Shown piece by piece: positions 63,187-64,000 of a DNA stretch of 64,000 nt. A program made the translations under genes and the position numbers. The stretch's first letter is position 1, and each line of letters starts with the position of its first letter. Below the pieces are notes generated by a model that was not told the DNA's origin, did no database searches, and was given only the letters and a program-made list of their open reading frames with translations. The DNA is from Ruegeria halocynthiae (lineage in GTDB: Bacteria; Pseudomonadota; Alphaproteobacteria; Rhodobacterales; Rhodobacteraceae): contig NZ_JQEZ01000004.1 in assembly GCF_000743705.1 (NCBI RefSeq), positions 274,149-338,148 on the forward strand. The letters are read 5' to 3'.

Positions 63187-63852
63187 TTAGCTGCCCAGTT
63201 CAGCCTCAATCAGCTTTTTGAAATCGCCATAAGACTGATTGTCGACCTTCTTGCCGTTCACGATAAAGGACGGGGTCGCCTGAATTCCGTCACGCTCGGC
63301 GTTCTCCTGGTACCAGGCCACCAACGTCTGTGCGCGGGTGCCGTCCTGCAGACAGGCCTCAAGCTGATCGTTGTCGATACCGGCCAGACGGCCGATTTTG
63401 CGCAGCTCGTCCACGATCTCGGCCGGGCCACCGGCGCGGGTCCATTCGGACTGACCTTTGTAGATCAGATCGGAAATGCCAAAGAACTTCTCGGGACCGG
63501 CGCAGCGCGCCACCATCGAGGCCCACAGGCCAATGCGGTCAAAGTACACCTCGCGATAGGTGAATTTCACTTTGCCGGTGTCGATGAAGTCTTTCTTGAG
63601 CTGCTTGTACGCCCCGGTGTGGAACGTGGCGCAGTGCGGGCAGGTATAGGATGCATATTCGATAATCTCGACCGGCGCGTCTTTGGCACCCTGCACCATG
63701 TCGACGACACTCGACGTATCCAGATCGGCTTCCTGCGCCTCGGCGCTGCTGACCAGCGGATAAGACGGGGACGAGGAGTTTGACAGCGACAGCCAATAGC
63801 CGCCCGCAGCTATGGCAACAGCTGCACAAATTCCGGTTGCAATACGGCTCAT
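63187..63852 (-). CDS. dsbA: DsbA-family thiol:disulfide oxidoreductase
   Basis: A 221-residue periplasmic protein with an N-terminal hydrophobic signal/anchor (IATGICAAVAIAAGGYWL) and a thioredoxin fold with a helical insert. The active site is YTCPHC (C71, C74). The C-terminal IQATPSFIVNGKKV supplies the cis-Pro loop. It should oxidise cysteines in exported proteins. The CPHC form is that of E. coli DsbA. It lies 14 bases downstream of the DciA-like gene on the same strand. Confidence 0.88.
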   Translation of the reverse strand: MSRIATGICAAVAIAAGGYWLSLSNSSSPSYPLVSSAEAQEADLDTSSVVDMVQGAKDAPVEIIEYASYTCPHCATFHTGAYKQLKKDFIDTGKVKFTYREVYFDRIGLWASMVARCAGPEKFFGISDLIYKGQSEWTRAGGPAEIVDELRKIGRLAGIDNDQLEACLQDGTRAQTLVAWYQENAERDGIQATPSFIVNGKKVDNQSYGDFKKLIEAELGS

Positions 63853-63866
63853 TTCTCAGCCCTTTC

Positions 63867-64000
63867 TCAGCGATTTTGCTTGGATAAAACGTTGCGGCCC
63901 AGGCGTTCAAGGGCCGCGCGCAGGTCACCATCGTGAACGTCCCGTGCGGTCCGGCCTGCCTCGGCCGCGATTTCCGGGTCGATGCTGGGTTTCACCGCTT
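63867..64000 (-). CDS. DciA-like (DUF721) protein, N-terminal part beyond window
   Basis: The last 43 codons of a minus-strand gene, with its stop at 63867-63869. The visible end includes PSIDPEIAAEAGRTARDV and DLRAALERLGRNVLS, which matches the C-terminus of DUF721 proteins as I recall them. DUF721 proteins are DciA-type helicase loaders. The gene order DUF721-dsbA is common in Rhodobacterales. The start lies outside the window. Confidence 0.65.
   Translation of the reverse strand, partial: AVKPSIDPEIAAEAGRTARDVHDGDLRAALERLGRNVLSKQNR

Noticed and set aside
1..64000. Prophage, integrase, insertion sequence, CRISPR or toxin-antitoxin cassette
   Set aside because: No transposase, integrase, phage structural gene, direct-repeat array or toxin-antitoxin pair was seen. 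The only HNH protein is a lone 98-residue gene among housekeeping genes.
1..64000. tRNA or rRNA genes
   Set aside because: I saw no CCA-ended cloverleaf or rRNA-like segment in the short gaps between genes, although a small RNA could escape reading by eye.

Overview
The window is a continuous, gene-dense piece of a chromosome from an alphaproteobacterium. It most likely belongs to the Roseobacter group of the Rhodobacteraceae. The evidence is high G+C, a SoeABC sulfite dehydrogenase next to dapA, a CenR-type response regulator, DUF2125 and DUF3576 proteins, an LptE-HolA pair behind leuS, and an lpxK/Kdo-transferase-like/TldD neighbourhood. I saw no rRNA, tRNA, insertion sequence, prophage or CRISPR array. 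About 66 protein genes fill the window. Many neighbours overlap by 1 to 27 bases, and no gap between genes exceeds 300 bases.

Layout. 1-4386: soeABC, a membrane-bound molybdenum sulfite oxidase (soeA is cut by the left edge). 4480-16080: mostly single housekeeping genes (dapA, a soluble lytic transglycosylase, two EamA-type transporters, a split MnmC tRNA-modification pair, a HotDog dehydratase, an FMN reductase, an OmpA lipoprotein, a WYL regulator with a small divergent gene, an RluA-type pseudouridine synthase, a GDSL esterase). 16340-25862: nine genes all on the minus strand with very tight spacing. They run XRE-cupin regulator, LysE exporter, GFA zinc protein, DMGDH-like flavoprotein, MDR oxidoreductase, homocysteine methyltransferase, GATase/AraC regulator and, after an 89-base gap, a second DMGDH-like flavoprotein. 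This is the most coherent accessory unit. It looks like an N-methyl compound (betaine, dimethylglycine or sarcosine type) demethylation system with its own regulators and C1 handling. 25979-33693: small membrane proteins, free-methionine sulfoxide reductase, thiolase, an anti-sigma pair, a gamma-glutamyltransferase-family enzyme, hspQ, an AEC transporter, a lytic transglycosylase lipoprotein, lolA. 33835-43326: ftsK, an aminotransferase, an amidase, ubiH-type hydroxylase, Trm112-like, LON-domain, thioredoxin/TPR and exonuclease III genes. 43554-53355: cenR, a RibA-type protein, an L,D-transpeptidase, a PLP homeostasis protein, a major porin, leuS-lptE-holA. 53352-64000: flavoprotein, HNH protein, glyoxalase/enoyl-CoA hydratase/SDR trio, DUF2125, a tldD/pmbA-cysQ-Kdo transferase-lpxK run, dsbA, and the end of a DciA-type gene.

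The most interesting non-coding material is of two kinds. First, there is a four-copy dispersed repeat made of a 24-base AT-cored unit followed by GC hairpins. It occurs at 2677, 4391-4459 and as a head-to-head pair at 16205-16324. Second, there is a 97-base nearly perfect palindrome between ftsK and lolA. Candidate operators lie upstream of the XRE-cupin gene (two 25-base palindromic boxes) and between the WYL regulator and its small divergent neighbour. All function statements come from reading the sequence and from recalled family knowledge. No database search was possible.
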